Of a stretch of 7,749 nt of DNA, positions 1 through 6,959 are shown in pieces (position 1 is the stretch's first letter; every line of letters starts with the position of its first letter). The DNA lies in NCBI GenBank assembly GCA_018668795.1, contig JABJBD010000053.1, positions 1 through 7,749 on the forward strand. The letters are read 5' to 3'. The translations under genes and the position numbers were made by a program. Source of the DNA: Candidatus Puniceispirillum sp. Its GTDB lineage: Bacteria; Pseudomonadota; Alphaproteobacteria; Puniceispirillales; Puniceispirillaceae. The notes under the pieces are model-generated. The model did no database searches. It was not told the DNA's origin and was given only the letters and a program-made list of their open reading frames with translations.

Positions 1-174
1 CCTGCCACACCTGCACATGAAAAAATATGTGGGCATTTTCGCGAGTGGGGCGGCATGCCGAATGATCCACCGGTAACATCGGCCTCTAGTGTTTCCATCG
101 ACATGGAAATCCATAACCAATATTGTAAAACAACACCTTGAGCTATTTTTTTTGAACTGTTCCGTTCACCAGCA
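1..174. other. Left-edge region, possible end or start of an unidentified gene
   Basis: No gene can be assigned here with confidence. Two readings run off the left edge. On the minus strand an open frame begins with ATG at 104 (or the in-frame ATG at 98) and stays open to position 1, giving about 35 residues starting MSMETLEADV. On the plus strand, frame 1 is open from position 1 to a TGA at 139-141. Neither product resembles a family I know, and neither has a strong ribosome-binding site or terminator. The stretch also contains a hairpin with an all-A loop (CACATG at 14-19, TATGTG at 26-31), a 10-bp palindrome CGGCATGCCG (51-60), an inverted repeat at 92-109, and a run of eight T at 146-153 with no GC-rich stem before it. 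Confidence 0.3.
92..109. repeat. Short perfect inverted repeat
   Basis: TTTCCAT (92-98) and ATGGAAA (103-109) are perfect inverted copies separated by CGAC, a 7-bp stem with a 4-base loop. It lies about 65 bp upstream of the predicted -35 of the methyltransferase gene. It overlaps the possible start codons (98 and 104) of a minus-strand reading at the left edge. It could be a protein-binding site or an RNA hairpin; it has no T-tract, so it is not a convincing terminator. Confidence 0.3.
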
Positions 175-203
175 TTGATGTTGTTACTTACAAAGCTTAT
201 AAG
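175..203 (+). promoter_or_regulatory. Predicted sigma70-type promoter of the pcm-like gene
   Basis: TTGATG (175-180, four of six matches to the -35 consensus) is followed after exactly 17 bases by TATAAG (198-203, five of six matches to the -10 consensus). Transcription would start near 210, leaving a 5' leader of about 24 nt before the ATG at 234. The position fits a promoter driving the methyltransferase-tolC pair. This is a sequence match only. Confidence 0.5.
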
Positions 204-233
204 TCAGTTATATTTTACTATTAAAAACATGAG

Positions 234-908
234 ATGCGCCAAATGAACGAAATGCAGTTCGCTAATGCTCGCGAAATGATGGTTAATTGCCAAATTCGGC
301 CAAACAAAGTTACCGATGAGCGTGTGCTTGAAGCTTTTTTATCAGTGCCTCGTGAAGCTTTCGTTGCCAAACATCAGCGATCCATAGCCTATGTTGATGA
401 AGATTTGCAGCTTGCAAATGGACGTTGCCTGATGGAACCAATGGTTCTGTCACGACTTATTCAAGCACTCGAAATTCGTATTGATGACAATGTTCTTGTA
501 GTTGGTGCCGGTTCCGGGTACGGCACCGCGATAATGGCGCATATTGCCGGATCGGTTATTGCCATTGAAACCCGCGCACAACTTGTCGATAAAGCACAGG
601 AAACCCTTGCAAATATCGGAATAGACAATGCGGCCTTTATCAAGTCGCGTCTTGCTGATGGTTATCTTGAAGAAGGTCCTTATGATCGGATCATGATCGA
701 AGGGGGCGTGGAATTTGTACCTGAAACTTTACTTAATCAACTCACGCCAAAAGGCCGTCTTGCTGCTGTCAAACGGGCAAAAGGTGACGCCGTTGGTGTC
801 GCAAGTTTGTGGACGCGCGCTGGAGACAGTTTTTCATGTACTCCGCTTTTTAACGCACAGGTGCCAAACTTGGAAGAATTCAACGCTAAAGCAGAGTTTG
901 TCTTTTAA
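234..908 (+). CDS. pcm: PIMT/Pcm-like SAM-dependent methyltransferase
   Basis: The protein has 224 residues and belongs to the protein-L-isoaspartate O-methyltransferase family, whose characterised members methylate damaged isoaspartyl residues using S-adenosylmethionine in the cytoplasm. The family is shown by VPREAFV (39-45), the glycine-rich SAM-binding motif I VVGAGSGYGTA (89-99) followed by the acidic strand end AIE (110-112), and PYDRIMIEGG (149-158) in the motif II region. Length is close to the usual 205-225. The conserved ISQP-type motif of true repair enzymes is absent; the aligned place reads GRCLMEP (63-69), so isoaspartate repair activity is doubtful. This form is the one typically found next to tolC in Alphaproteobacteria. 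The start is uncertain: ATGs at 234, 243 and 252 are in frame and none has a clear ribosome-binding site; family alignment favours a start near 234-252. It is probably co-transcribed with tolC, 41 bp downstream. Confidence 0.85.
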   Translation: MRQMNEMQFANAREMMVNCQIRPNKVTDERVLEAFLSVPREAFVAKHQRSIAYVDEDLQLANGRCLMEPMVLSRLIQALEIRIDDNVLVVGAGSGYGTAIMAHIAGSVIAIETRAQLVDKAQETLANIGIDNAAFIKSRLADGYLEEGPYDRIMIEGGVEFVPETLLNQLTPKGRLAAVKRAKGDAVGVASLWTRAGDSFSCTPLFNAQVPNLEEFNAKAEFVF

Positions 909-933
909 TCTGTTTAATTTTTTAATGCATGAT

Positions 934-938
934 GGAGG
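934..938 (+). promoter_or_regulatory. Ribosome-binding site of tolC with start-stop mini-ORF
   Basis: GGAGG sits 11 bases before the tolC ATG at 950, which is rather far, but only 2 bases before another ATG at 941. That ATG opens a two-codon frame ATGAATTAG whose stop (947-949) directly abuts the tolC ATG. The strong Shine-Dalgarno could serve either start. ATG 950 is the only one that yields the protein with its signal peptide. Confidence 0.5.
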
Positions 939-949
939 CTATGAATTAG

Positions 950-2326
950 ATGAAATATGTTTTTCGCTCACTTCAGATAGCCTTTGCACTTTGTTTCAAT
1001 GTTATGGTTGGATCCACAAGTGCTCATACGGCAACGCTTGAAGACGCATTGCGGACAAGTCTTGTAAATAGTGCTGATCTGGCTGCTGCGCGGCAAAGCT
1101 GGATTTCGGCGCGCGAAAATATTGGGGTTTCAGCATCCACAAGCGATTTGACAGGCACAATTAAAGTTACCGGCAACCAATCTCATAGTGATACCAGTAA
1201 AACCAATGGGTTTGACCAATCGCAATATGCATCTGGGGCGATCACGTTAAGCAAAAATCTCTATGATGGTGGGCAAACAGCCGAAAATACAAAGCTAGCT
1301 CATTACAAACTTGATGCGGAGACAGCGAACTACAAAAATACCGAGCAGGCTTTGATATTACGAACCATCGAAGCTTATCTAGATGTTGTCAAAGCGCAAC
1401 GCGATGTCAGATTGCATGCAGATAATCTGGCACGATTAGAATCGCATGTAAAAGCTGCCGAAGCGCGGGTTAGAGCAGGGGCTTCAACCCCTACACGTGT
1501 GGCTGAGTCAAAAGCCCGTTATTCACGAGCACAATCAGATGCTATCGCCGCGTCGGCAACCTTGCAAAACGCCAAAGACATGTTGCATTCGCTAACTGGT
1601 CTTGAGTTGCAGGATTTAAAACTACCCAACGCCCTGTCATCGTTTCCTGCTTCGCTAATTGAAGCAGAAACGATCGCCCGTGCGGAACATCCAAACATTC
1701 GTAAAGCAATCGCAAATGAAATGAGTGCGAGCCAGCAGTTTAATGCGCTGGCCGCAACCGTGAAACCAACTGTCAATCTGTCCTTGTCAGCGAGTTCAAA
1801 GTACATGACTGGCACGGCTGGTGATCTCGATGTTATGTCGGCGCAAATTGTGTTTTCGTCCCCGTTCCTGAGCACTAATGCGACGCGGGCAAAATCAAGA
1901 AGCGTTTCGGCCAGCCATGCACAAAGCAAATTTGTCCGTGATGAAGCTATCCGTGCTGTTGAAGTCGCTTTGCGCAGTGCATTTCGTAATATGAACACAG
2001 CGCAAAAACGCCTTGATGCGGTTAAGAGTGAATTGAATGCCAGCATGCTGGTAGCACGTGGCATTGTTAACGAAGTTACATTTGGGCAGAAAACAATCCT
2101 TGATCAGCTTGACGCCGAACAGGATGTAAATGCTGCTGAATTACGTCTTGTTTCAGCTGAACATGATGTGATTATTGCCTCTTATCGGTTGCAGGCGGCA
2201 ATGGGCCGGCTATTGGCGGTGAATCTGGGGCTAGGCGATGTGTTGCCAGCATTGGCTGAATTGCCAGCACCTCTATCAATTTTTGACGGGATAATCCCAA
2301 TCCGAAACAAGGAATATGGGCAATAA
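950..2326 (+). CDS. tolC: TolC-family outer membrane efflux protein
   Basis: The protein has 458 residues and is an outer-membrane factor of the TolC/OEP type. Such proteins form a trimeric channel-tunnel that works with inner-membrane transporters and periplasmic adaptors in type I secretion or multidrug efflux. A signal peptide is visible at 1 to about 25-28: Lys2 and Arg6, a hydrophobic core, then STSA or HTA as cleavage site. Two structural repeats follow. The first has the beta-strand motif ITLSKNLYDGG (98-108) and a helical stretch RAGASTPTRVAESKARYSRA (176-195). The second has AQIVFSSPF (298-306) and the strongly typical FGQKTILDQLDAEQDVNAAE (378-397) running to SYRLQAAMGRL (411-421). 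The second strand lacks the GG turn seen in the first. Length is near that of alphaproteobacterial homologues and somewhat shorter than E. coli TolC. No partner transporter or adaptor gene is in the window, so the exported substrate is unknown. Confidence 0.9.
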   Translation: MKYVFRSLQIAFALCFNVMVGSTSAHTATLEDALRTSLVNSADLAAARQSWISARENIGVSASTSDLTGTIKVTGNQSHSDTSKTNGFDQSQYASGAITLSKNLYDGGQTAENTKLAHYKLDAETANYKNTEQALILRTIEAYLDVVKAQRDVRLHADNLARLESHVKAAEARVRAGASTPTRVAESKARYSRAQSDAIAASATLQNAKDMLHSLTGLELQDLKLPNALSSFPASLIEAETIARAEHPNIRKAIANEMSASQQFNALAATVKPTVNLSLSASSKYMTGTAGDLDVMSAQIVFSSPFLSTNATRAKSRSVSASHAQSKFVRDEAIRAVEVALRSAFRNMNTAQKRLDAVKSELNASMLVARGIVNEVTFGQKTILDQLDAEQDVNAAELRLVSAEHDVIIASYRLQAAMGRLLAVNLGLGDVLPALAELPAPLSIFDGIIPIRNKEYGQ

Positions 2327-2385
2327 TTTTTATAGGTGTGAGTTTGTGTCCACCTGCATTCTTTGATCAAAAAGATAGCAATTTT

Positions 2386-2414
2386 TTTACGGCTCATTTA
2401 GAACACCGTATAAG
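2386..2414 (+). promoter_or_regulatory. Predicted sigma70-type promoter of valS
   Basis: TTTACG (2386-2391, four of six matches to the -35 consensus) and TATAAG (2409-2414, five of six matches to the -10 consensus) are 17 bases apart. Transcription would begin near 2421, giving a leader of about 32 nt before the valS ATG. The -10 hexamer and spacing are identical to those proposed for the pcm-like gene. The rest of the 2327-2452 gap has a 10-bp AT-rich palindrome TTTGATCAAA (2362-2371), a possible operator or chance, and no gene. Confidence 0.5.
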
Positions 2415-2452
2415 TTTTTTCGCCTGTCGTTTCCACAACTTCTTTACGTATC

Positions 2453-5131
2453 ATGACCGAACCTACACTTCCTAAAAATTACGATCCCCAAAGCATCGAA
2501 GAACGCTGGTATGATATGTGGGATCAGAGCGGCCATTTTGCATGTGATCCGTCTTCTTCAAACATGCCATATACAATCATGATGCCGCCACCAAATGTGA
2601 CAGGTAGCTTGCATATGGGGCATGCCTTGACCTTTACGCTTCAGGATTTGTTGATCCGTTATCATCGCATGACTGGACGCGATACGTTATGGCAACCAGG
2701 CACAGATCATGCTGGCATTGCAACGCAGATGGTCGTTGAACGCAAACTGGCTAACGAAAACGTTAACCGACGCGATCTAGGGCGTGATGGTTTCATTGAT
2801 AAGGTCTGGGAATGGAAAGCCGAATCAGGCGGCATGATCCAGAATCAGTTGAAACGTCTTGGGGCTTCACCTGATTGGGCGCGCGAACGGTTTACGATGG
2901 ATGATGGCTTGTCCGAGGCCGTCATAAAAAGTTTTGTAAGTCTGCATCGTGCTGGCCTGATCTATCGTGACAAGCGTTTAGTCAACTGGGATCCAAAGCT
3001 TATGACAGCGATCTCGGATCTTGAAGTTGAACAGCGGGAAGGTGAAAACCCGATGTGGCATCTGAGATACCGCATTGAAGGTAGCGTGGATGAATATATC
3101 TCTATTGCCACAACACGCCCAGAAACCATGCTTGGCGACGGTGCTGTCGCTGTTCATCCCGATGATGAGCGTTACAAGCATCTGGTAGGCAAAATGTGTA
3201 TTTTGCCTTTGTCCAACCGACCAATTCCAATTATCGCAGATGAATATCCGGATATGGAAAAAGGATCTGGTGCTGTAAAAATTACCCCTGCACATGACTT
3301 TAACGACTTTGAAGTGGGACGGCGGCATGGTTTGCCGCTCATCAATCTCATGACTGCTGAAGCCAAGATGGAAGCCATTCCAGAAATACCTGAAAAATAT
3401 CAGGGGTTGGACCGCTATGAAGCGCGTAAGCAAATTCTAGCCGATCTTGATTCTGAAGGCATGGTTGTTGGCGTTGAAACCGTGGCAAATTCGGTGCCGC
3501 ATGGTGACAGGTCAGGCGTTGTAATTGAGCCATGGTTAATGGATCAATGGTATGTGAACGCCAAAGAGCTAGCAAAGCCTGCGATCAAGGCTGTCGAGGA
3601 TGGAAGAACCAAATTTGTACCTGAACGCTGGAACAAAACTTATTTTGAATGGATGCGCAACATCCAGCCATGGTGTATTTCACGGCAACTATGGTGGGGA
3701 CACCGTATTCCGGCGTGGTACGGACCTGATGGGCATCCATTTGTTGAGGAAAATGAAGCCGCTGCTTATGAATCAGCAAAGGCGCATTATGGCAAGGATG
3801 TCGAACTAAACCGTGATGAAGATGTGCTTGATACCTGGTTTTCAAGTGGATTATGGCCGTTTTCGACGCTTGGCTGGCCCGAAGATAATGATATTGTAAA
3901 ACGTTATTACCCTGGCGATGTTCTGGTCACTGGCTTTGACATTATCTTTTTCTGGGTTGCCCGCATGATGATGATGTCGATGCATTTCATGGATGGCGAG
4001 GTGCCGTTCCGCGAGGTCTATATTCATGCGCTAGTGCGCGATGAAAAAGGCCAGAAAATGTCAAAATCAAAGGGTAATGTTATCGATCCACTTGGCATTA
4101 TTGATCAATATGGTGCTGACCCGCTACGCTTTACCCTAGCGGCAATGGCCGCGCAGGGGCGTGACATAAAAATGTCAATTCCGCGACTGGAAGGGTACCG
4201 TAACTTTGCCACCAAGATATGGAATGCCTGTCGTTTTCTGGAAATGAATGGCTGTATCATTGATAATGATATTAAAGTTGAACATGCAAAAGAATCTATA
4301 AATATATGGATTATAACAGAATTTAATAATACTGTAGAAAAAACAGCTAAAGCAATCGAGGCTTATCGTTTTAATGAAGCGGCCGAAGCCCTGTATCAGT
4401 TTATGTGGCATTCATATTGTGACTGGTATGTAGAACTTATCAAACCTACATTGATGCACAGCAAGGATAACTCTGAAACAACTGATGATGAGGCGACATT
4501 GGAAACCAAAGCTACTGCCAGTGCCATTCTGGCTGGTACATTGCGTTTGTTACATCCGTTTATGCCGTATCTGACCGAAGAGTTGAACGAAAAGATTTTT
4601 AATAGCAAGGATATGCTTATTGGTGAGACATGGCCTAAACCTTTTGATATTGCCGCCAATGATGCGGTTGATGAAGTACAGTTTATCATCTCATTGATTA
4701 GTGAGATTCGCCATATCCGAACTGAAATGAATGTACCGTTATCAGCAAAGCCAATTTTGTTAGTCAATGGAGCGACAGCTTTGCAAACACGCGCCATTGC
4801 CAATCAGCAAGTAGCATTACTGCGGATTGCACGGCTTGAAACAGTGACAAATAGCGGTGATTTTGGCAGTGGATGTGCCCAAGGGCTTGTTGATGGACTA
4901 GACATAGCTTTACCTTTGGCCGATATTCTAGATTTAGAGGCTGAAGTTGGGCGCCTGAACAAGGAAATAACTGCTGTTACTAATGAGATTGAAAAAATTG
5001 CCCGCAAACTCGACAATCCAGGTTTTATTGCCAAAGCACCAGACGATGTGATTGTTGAAAATAGGCGTCGTCTTGACGAGGAAAATGTAAAGCGTGACGG
5101 GTTAAAAGTAGCGCTTAGCAGGTTGGGTTAA
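2453..5131 (+). CDS. valS: Valine--tRNA ligase
   Basis: Class Ia aminoacyl-tRNA synthetase of 892 residues that attaches valine to tRNA-Val in the cytoplasm using ATP. The N-terminal catalytic core carries PPPNVTGSLHMGH with the HIGH-type signature HMGH at 54-57. The inserted CP1 editing domain, which hydrolyses mischarged Thr-tRNA, has TTRPET (220-225) and GSGAVKITPAHD (271-282). The core resumes with QLWWGHRIPAWYG and DTWFSSGLWPFSTLGWP and ends in the KMSKS loop (535-539). An anticodon-binding helical domain follows (about 610-760, with YRFNEAA and FMWHSYCDWYVELIKP). The C-terminus is the coiled-coil tRNA-binding arm typical of bacterial ValRS (about 828-892). All signatures are intact and the length is normal. 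ATG 2453 is the only usable start: an in-frame TAA lies at 2411-2413 with no ATG, GTG or TTG between, and no clear ribosome-binding site precedes it. A 90-bp stretch near 4261-4350 is unusually AT-rich. ilvD follows after 37 bp. Confidence 0.98.
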   Translation: MTEPTLPKNYDPQSIEERWYDMWDQSGHFACDPSSSNMPYTIMMPPPNVTGSLHMGHALTFTLQDLLIRYHRMTGRDTLWQPGTDHAGIATQMVVERKLANENVNRRDLGRDGFIDKVWEWKAESGGMIQNQLKRLGASPDWARERFTMDDGLSEAVIKSFVSLHRAGLIYRDKRLVNWDPKLMTAISDLEVEQREGENPMWHLRYRIEGSVDEYISIATTRPETMLGDGAVAVHPDDERYKHLVGKMCILPLSNRPIPIIADEYPDMEKGSGAVKITPAHDFNDFEVGRRHGLPLINLMTAEAKMEAIPEIPEKYQGLDRYEARKQILADLDSEGMVVGVETVANSVPHGDRSGVVIEPWLMDQWYVNAKELAKPAIKAVEDGRTKFVPERWNKTYFEWMRNIQPWCISRQLWWGHRIPAWYGPDGHPFVEENEAAAYESAKAHYGKDVELNRDEDVLDTWFSSGLWPFSTLGWPEDNDIVKRYYPGDVLVTGFDIIFFWVARMMMMSMHFMDGEVPFREVYIHALVRDEKGQKMSKSKGNVIDPLGIIDQYGADPLRFTLAAMAAQGRDIKMSIPRLEGYRNFATKIWNACRFLEMNGCIIDNDIKVEHAKESINIWIITEFNNTVEKTAKAIEAYRFNEAAEALYQFMWHSYCDWYVELIKPTLMHSKDNSETTDDEATLETKATASAILAGTLRLLHPFMPYLTEELNEKIFNSKDMLIGETWPKPFDIAANDAVDEVQFIISLISEIRHIRTEMNVPLSAKPILLVNGATALQTRAIANQQVALLRIARLETVTNSGDFGSGCAQGLVDGLDIALPLADILDLEAEVGRLNKEITAVTNEIEKIARKLDNPGFIAKAPDDVIVENRRRLDEENVKRDGLKVALSRLG

Positions 5132-5155
5132 ACGTTAGACGATTTAAACGATACC

Positions 5156-5161
5156 AAGGAG
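5156..5161 (+). promoter_or_regulatory. Ribosome-binding site of ilvD
   Basis: AAGGAG lies 7 bases before the ATG at 5169, the best Shine-Dalgarno in the window, and it fixes the ilvD start. The 37-bp gap after valS shows no clear promoter and no attenuator-type hairpin, so ilvD is probably read from the valS transcript. A 7-bp direct repeat TTAAACG occurs at 5128-5134 and 5144-5150. Confidence 0.75.
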
Positions 5162-5168
5162 TATAATT

Positions 5169-6899
5169 ATGCCAGATAGTGTAAAACCAATCGATAAGTC
5201 GAATTTGCCAAGCCGTCACGTATCGGTTGGGCCAGAAAAGGCACCACATCGTTCATACTATTATGCAATGGGCATGACGGAAGAAGAAATTGCGCAACCT
5301 CTTGTCGGTGTTGTTTCGACATGGAACGAAGCTGCTCCTTGTAACATTTCGCTGGCACGGCAAGCGCAAGCTGCAAAACGCGGCGTCCGTGAACATGCTG
5401 GTACACCTCGTGAATTTACGACAATTACCGTTACTGACGGTATTGCTATGGGTCACGCTGGAATGAAATCATCACTTGTGAGCCGCGAGGTTATTGCTGA
5501 CTCTATCGAACTAACTGTTCGGGGTCATTGCTATGATGCACTTGTTGGCCTTGCTGGTTGTGACAAATCATTGCCTGGCGTCATGATGGCCATGGCACGT
5601 CTAAACGTTCCATCGGTATTCATGTATGGCGGTTCGATCCTGCCTGGGCGTTTCAAGGATAAAGATGTCACCGTTCAGGATGTTTTCGAAGCGGTTGGCG
5701 CACATGCAGCTGGCAATATGTCAGACGAAGACTTACATGAGCTGGAATGTGTGGCTTGTCCTAGTGCCGGTTCGTGTGGTGGCCAGTTTACTGCCAATAC
5801 TATGGCCTGTGTTTCCGAAGCCATTGGCCTTGCCATTCCCGGATCAGCAGGAGCACCAGCCCCATATGAATCTCGTGACGAATATGCCTATCATTCAGGC
5901 CGTATAGTCATGGATCTTGTGCGTGCCAATCTAAGGCCACGTGATATTCTGACGCGCAAAGCTTTTGAAAATGCTGCAACAGTTGTGGCTGCATCTGGTG
6001 GCTCAACAAATGCTGGTTTGCATTTGCCGGCTTTGGCCTCAGAATGCGGAATTGAATTTGATTTGCATGATGTGGCAGAAATTTTCCGCCGTACACCTTA
6101 TATTGCCGATCTGAAGCCTGGCGGTAAATATGTAGCTCGTGACATGTATGAAATTGGCGGTGTTCCTGTTTTGATAAAGGCGCTACTTGACGGCGGCTTT
6201 ATCCATGGTGATTGCATTACCGTAACAGGCAAGACGATTGCCGAAAATATAGGTGATATGAAGTTCCCCACTGATCAGGTGATTATTCGTACAACCGATG
6301 CTCCATTATCGCCAACAGGTGGTGTTGTCGGCTTAAAAGGTAATCTAGCGCCCGAAGGGGCCTTGGTTAAGGTTGCAGGCATGTCAGTGTTAAAATTCAC
6401 TGGTACAGCGCGCTGTTTCGATTGTGAAGAAGATGCCTTTTCAGCCGTTGAACGCCGTGATTATAAGACTGGCGACGTACTAGTGATCCGATATGAAGGG
6501 CCAAAAGGTGGTCCTGGCATGCGTGAAATGCTAGCAACAACAGCCGCTCTTTATGGGCAAGGGGCTGGTAATGATGTTGCTTTAATCACTGATGGTCGTT
6601 TTTCAGGGGCTACACGCGGGTTCTGTATCGGTCATGTTGGCCCTGAAGCTGCTGTTGGTGGCCCTATTGGCTTGTTACAAGACGGTGACCAGATAACGAT
6701 CGATGCTGAAGCTGGAACTATTAACGTTGATCTAAGCGACGAAGAACTTGCCGCACGCAAAGCCAACTGGATGCCACGCGAGACAGACTATAACGCTGGT
6801 GCTATATGGAAATATGCCCAAACTGTTGGGTCGGCTGAAAAAGGTGCGCTTACGCACCCAGGTGCACGTTCTGAAACTCACGTTTACGCCGATATATAG
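5169..6899 (+). CDS. ilvD: Dihydroxy-acid dehydratase
   Basis: Iron-sulfur enzyme of 576 residues that dehydrates 2,3-dihydroxy-isovalerate and 2,3-dihydroxy-3-methylvalerate to their 2-keto acids, the shared penultimate step of valine and isoleucine synthesis (also feeding leucine and pantothenate). Three cysteines match the cluster ligands of the family: C58 (NEAAPC), C131 (GCDKSLPG) and C203 (SCGGQF). By comparison with studied members, D90 in VTDG, K133 (usually carbamylated) and E453 (GGPGMREM) would bind Mg, and S479 in DGRFSG would be the catalytic base. The C-terminal signature DGRFSGATRGFCIGHVGPEA (475-494) is complete. The length of about 575 matches the shorter IlvD type, many members of which carry a [2Fe-2S] cluster, rather than the roughly 616-residue E. 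coli type with [4Fe-4S]; the cluster type here is inferred. Related sugar-acid dehydratases share these motifs, but the closeness to IlvD and the valS neighbour favour IlvD. Confidence 0.96.
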   Translation: MPDSVKPIDKSNLPSRHVSVGPEKAPHRSYYYAMGMTEEEIAQPLVGVVSTWNEAAPCNISLARQAQAAKRGVREHAGTPREFTTITVTDGIAMGHAGMKSSLVSREVIADSIELTVRGHCYDALVGLAGCDKSLPGVMMAMARLNVPSVFMYGGSILPGRFKDKDVTVQDVFEAVGAHAAGNMSDEDLHELECVACPSAGSCGGQFTANTMACVSEAIGLAIPGSAGAPAPYESRDEYAYHSGRIVMDLVRANLRPRDILTRKAFENAATVVAASGGSTNAGLHLPALASECGIEFDLHDVAEIFRRTPYIADLKPGGKYVARDMYEIGGVPVLIKALLDGGFIHGDCITVTGKTIAENIGDMKFPTDQVIIRTTDAPLSPTGGVVGLKGNLAPEGALVKVAGMSVLKFTGTARCFDCEEDAFSAVERRDYKTGDVLVIRYEGPKGGPGMREMLATTAALYGQGAGNDVALITDGRFSGATRGFCIGHVGPEAAVGGPIGLLQDGDQITIDAEAGTINVDLSDEELAARKANWMPRETDYNAGAIWKYAQTVGSAEKGALTHPGARSETHVYADI

Positions 6900-6931
6900 T
6901 AATTTACGAACTACATTACATCCCAAATACC

Positions 6932-6956
6932 AAAGGCAGGGTTTCCCTGCCTTTTT
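6932..6956 (+). terminator. Intrinsic terminator of ilvD
   Basis: AAAGGCAGGG (6932-6941) pairs perfectly with CCCTGCCTTT (6945-6954) around a TTT loop, and the stem runs into five T (6952-6956). It lies 32 bp after the ilvD stop and 3 bp from the stop of the convergent acetyltransferase gene. Read on the minus strand the stem is followed only by a short T run, so it may stop both transcripts but is better for ilvD. Confidence 0.9.
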
Positions 6957-6959
6957 ATC

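Noticed and set aside
1519..2064. Minus-strand 181-codon open frame opposite tolC
   Set aside because: It lies fully inside a clear TolC-family gene, has low-complexity Ala/Ser/Arg composition and matches no family I know; it mirrors the codon bias of the true gene.
2334..2355. AGGTG...CACCT inverted repeat after tolC as a terminator
   Set aside because: The stem is only 5 bp with a 12-base loop and no T-tract follows it directly; the later T-run at 2382-2388 has no GC-rich stem before it.
2362..2371. TTTGATCAAA palindrome as a regulator site for valS
   Set aside because: A 10-bp AT-rich palindrome is easily expected by chance and matches no operator I can name; it is only mentioned with the promoter.
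2978..3433. Minus-strand 151-codon open frame opposite valS
   Set aside because: It is antisense to the editing-domain region of an intact valS and its product shows no recognisable motif.
5132..5168. Leader peptide or attenuator before ilvD
   Set aside because: The gap has no run of branched-chain amino acid codons, no terminator-type hairpin and is too short.
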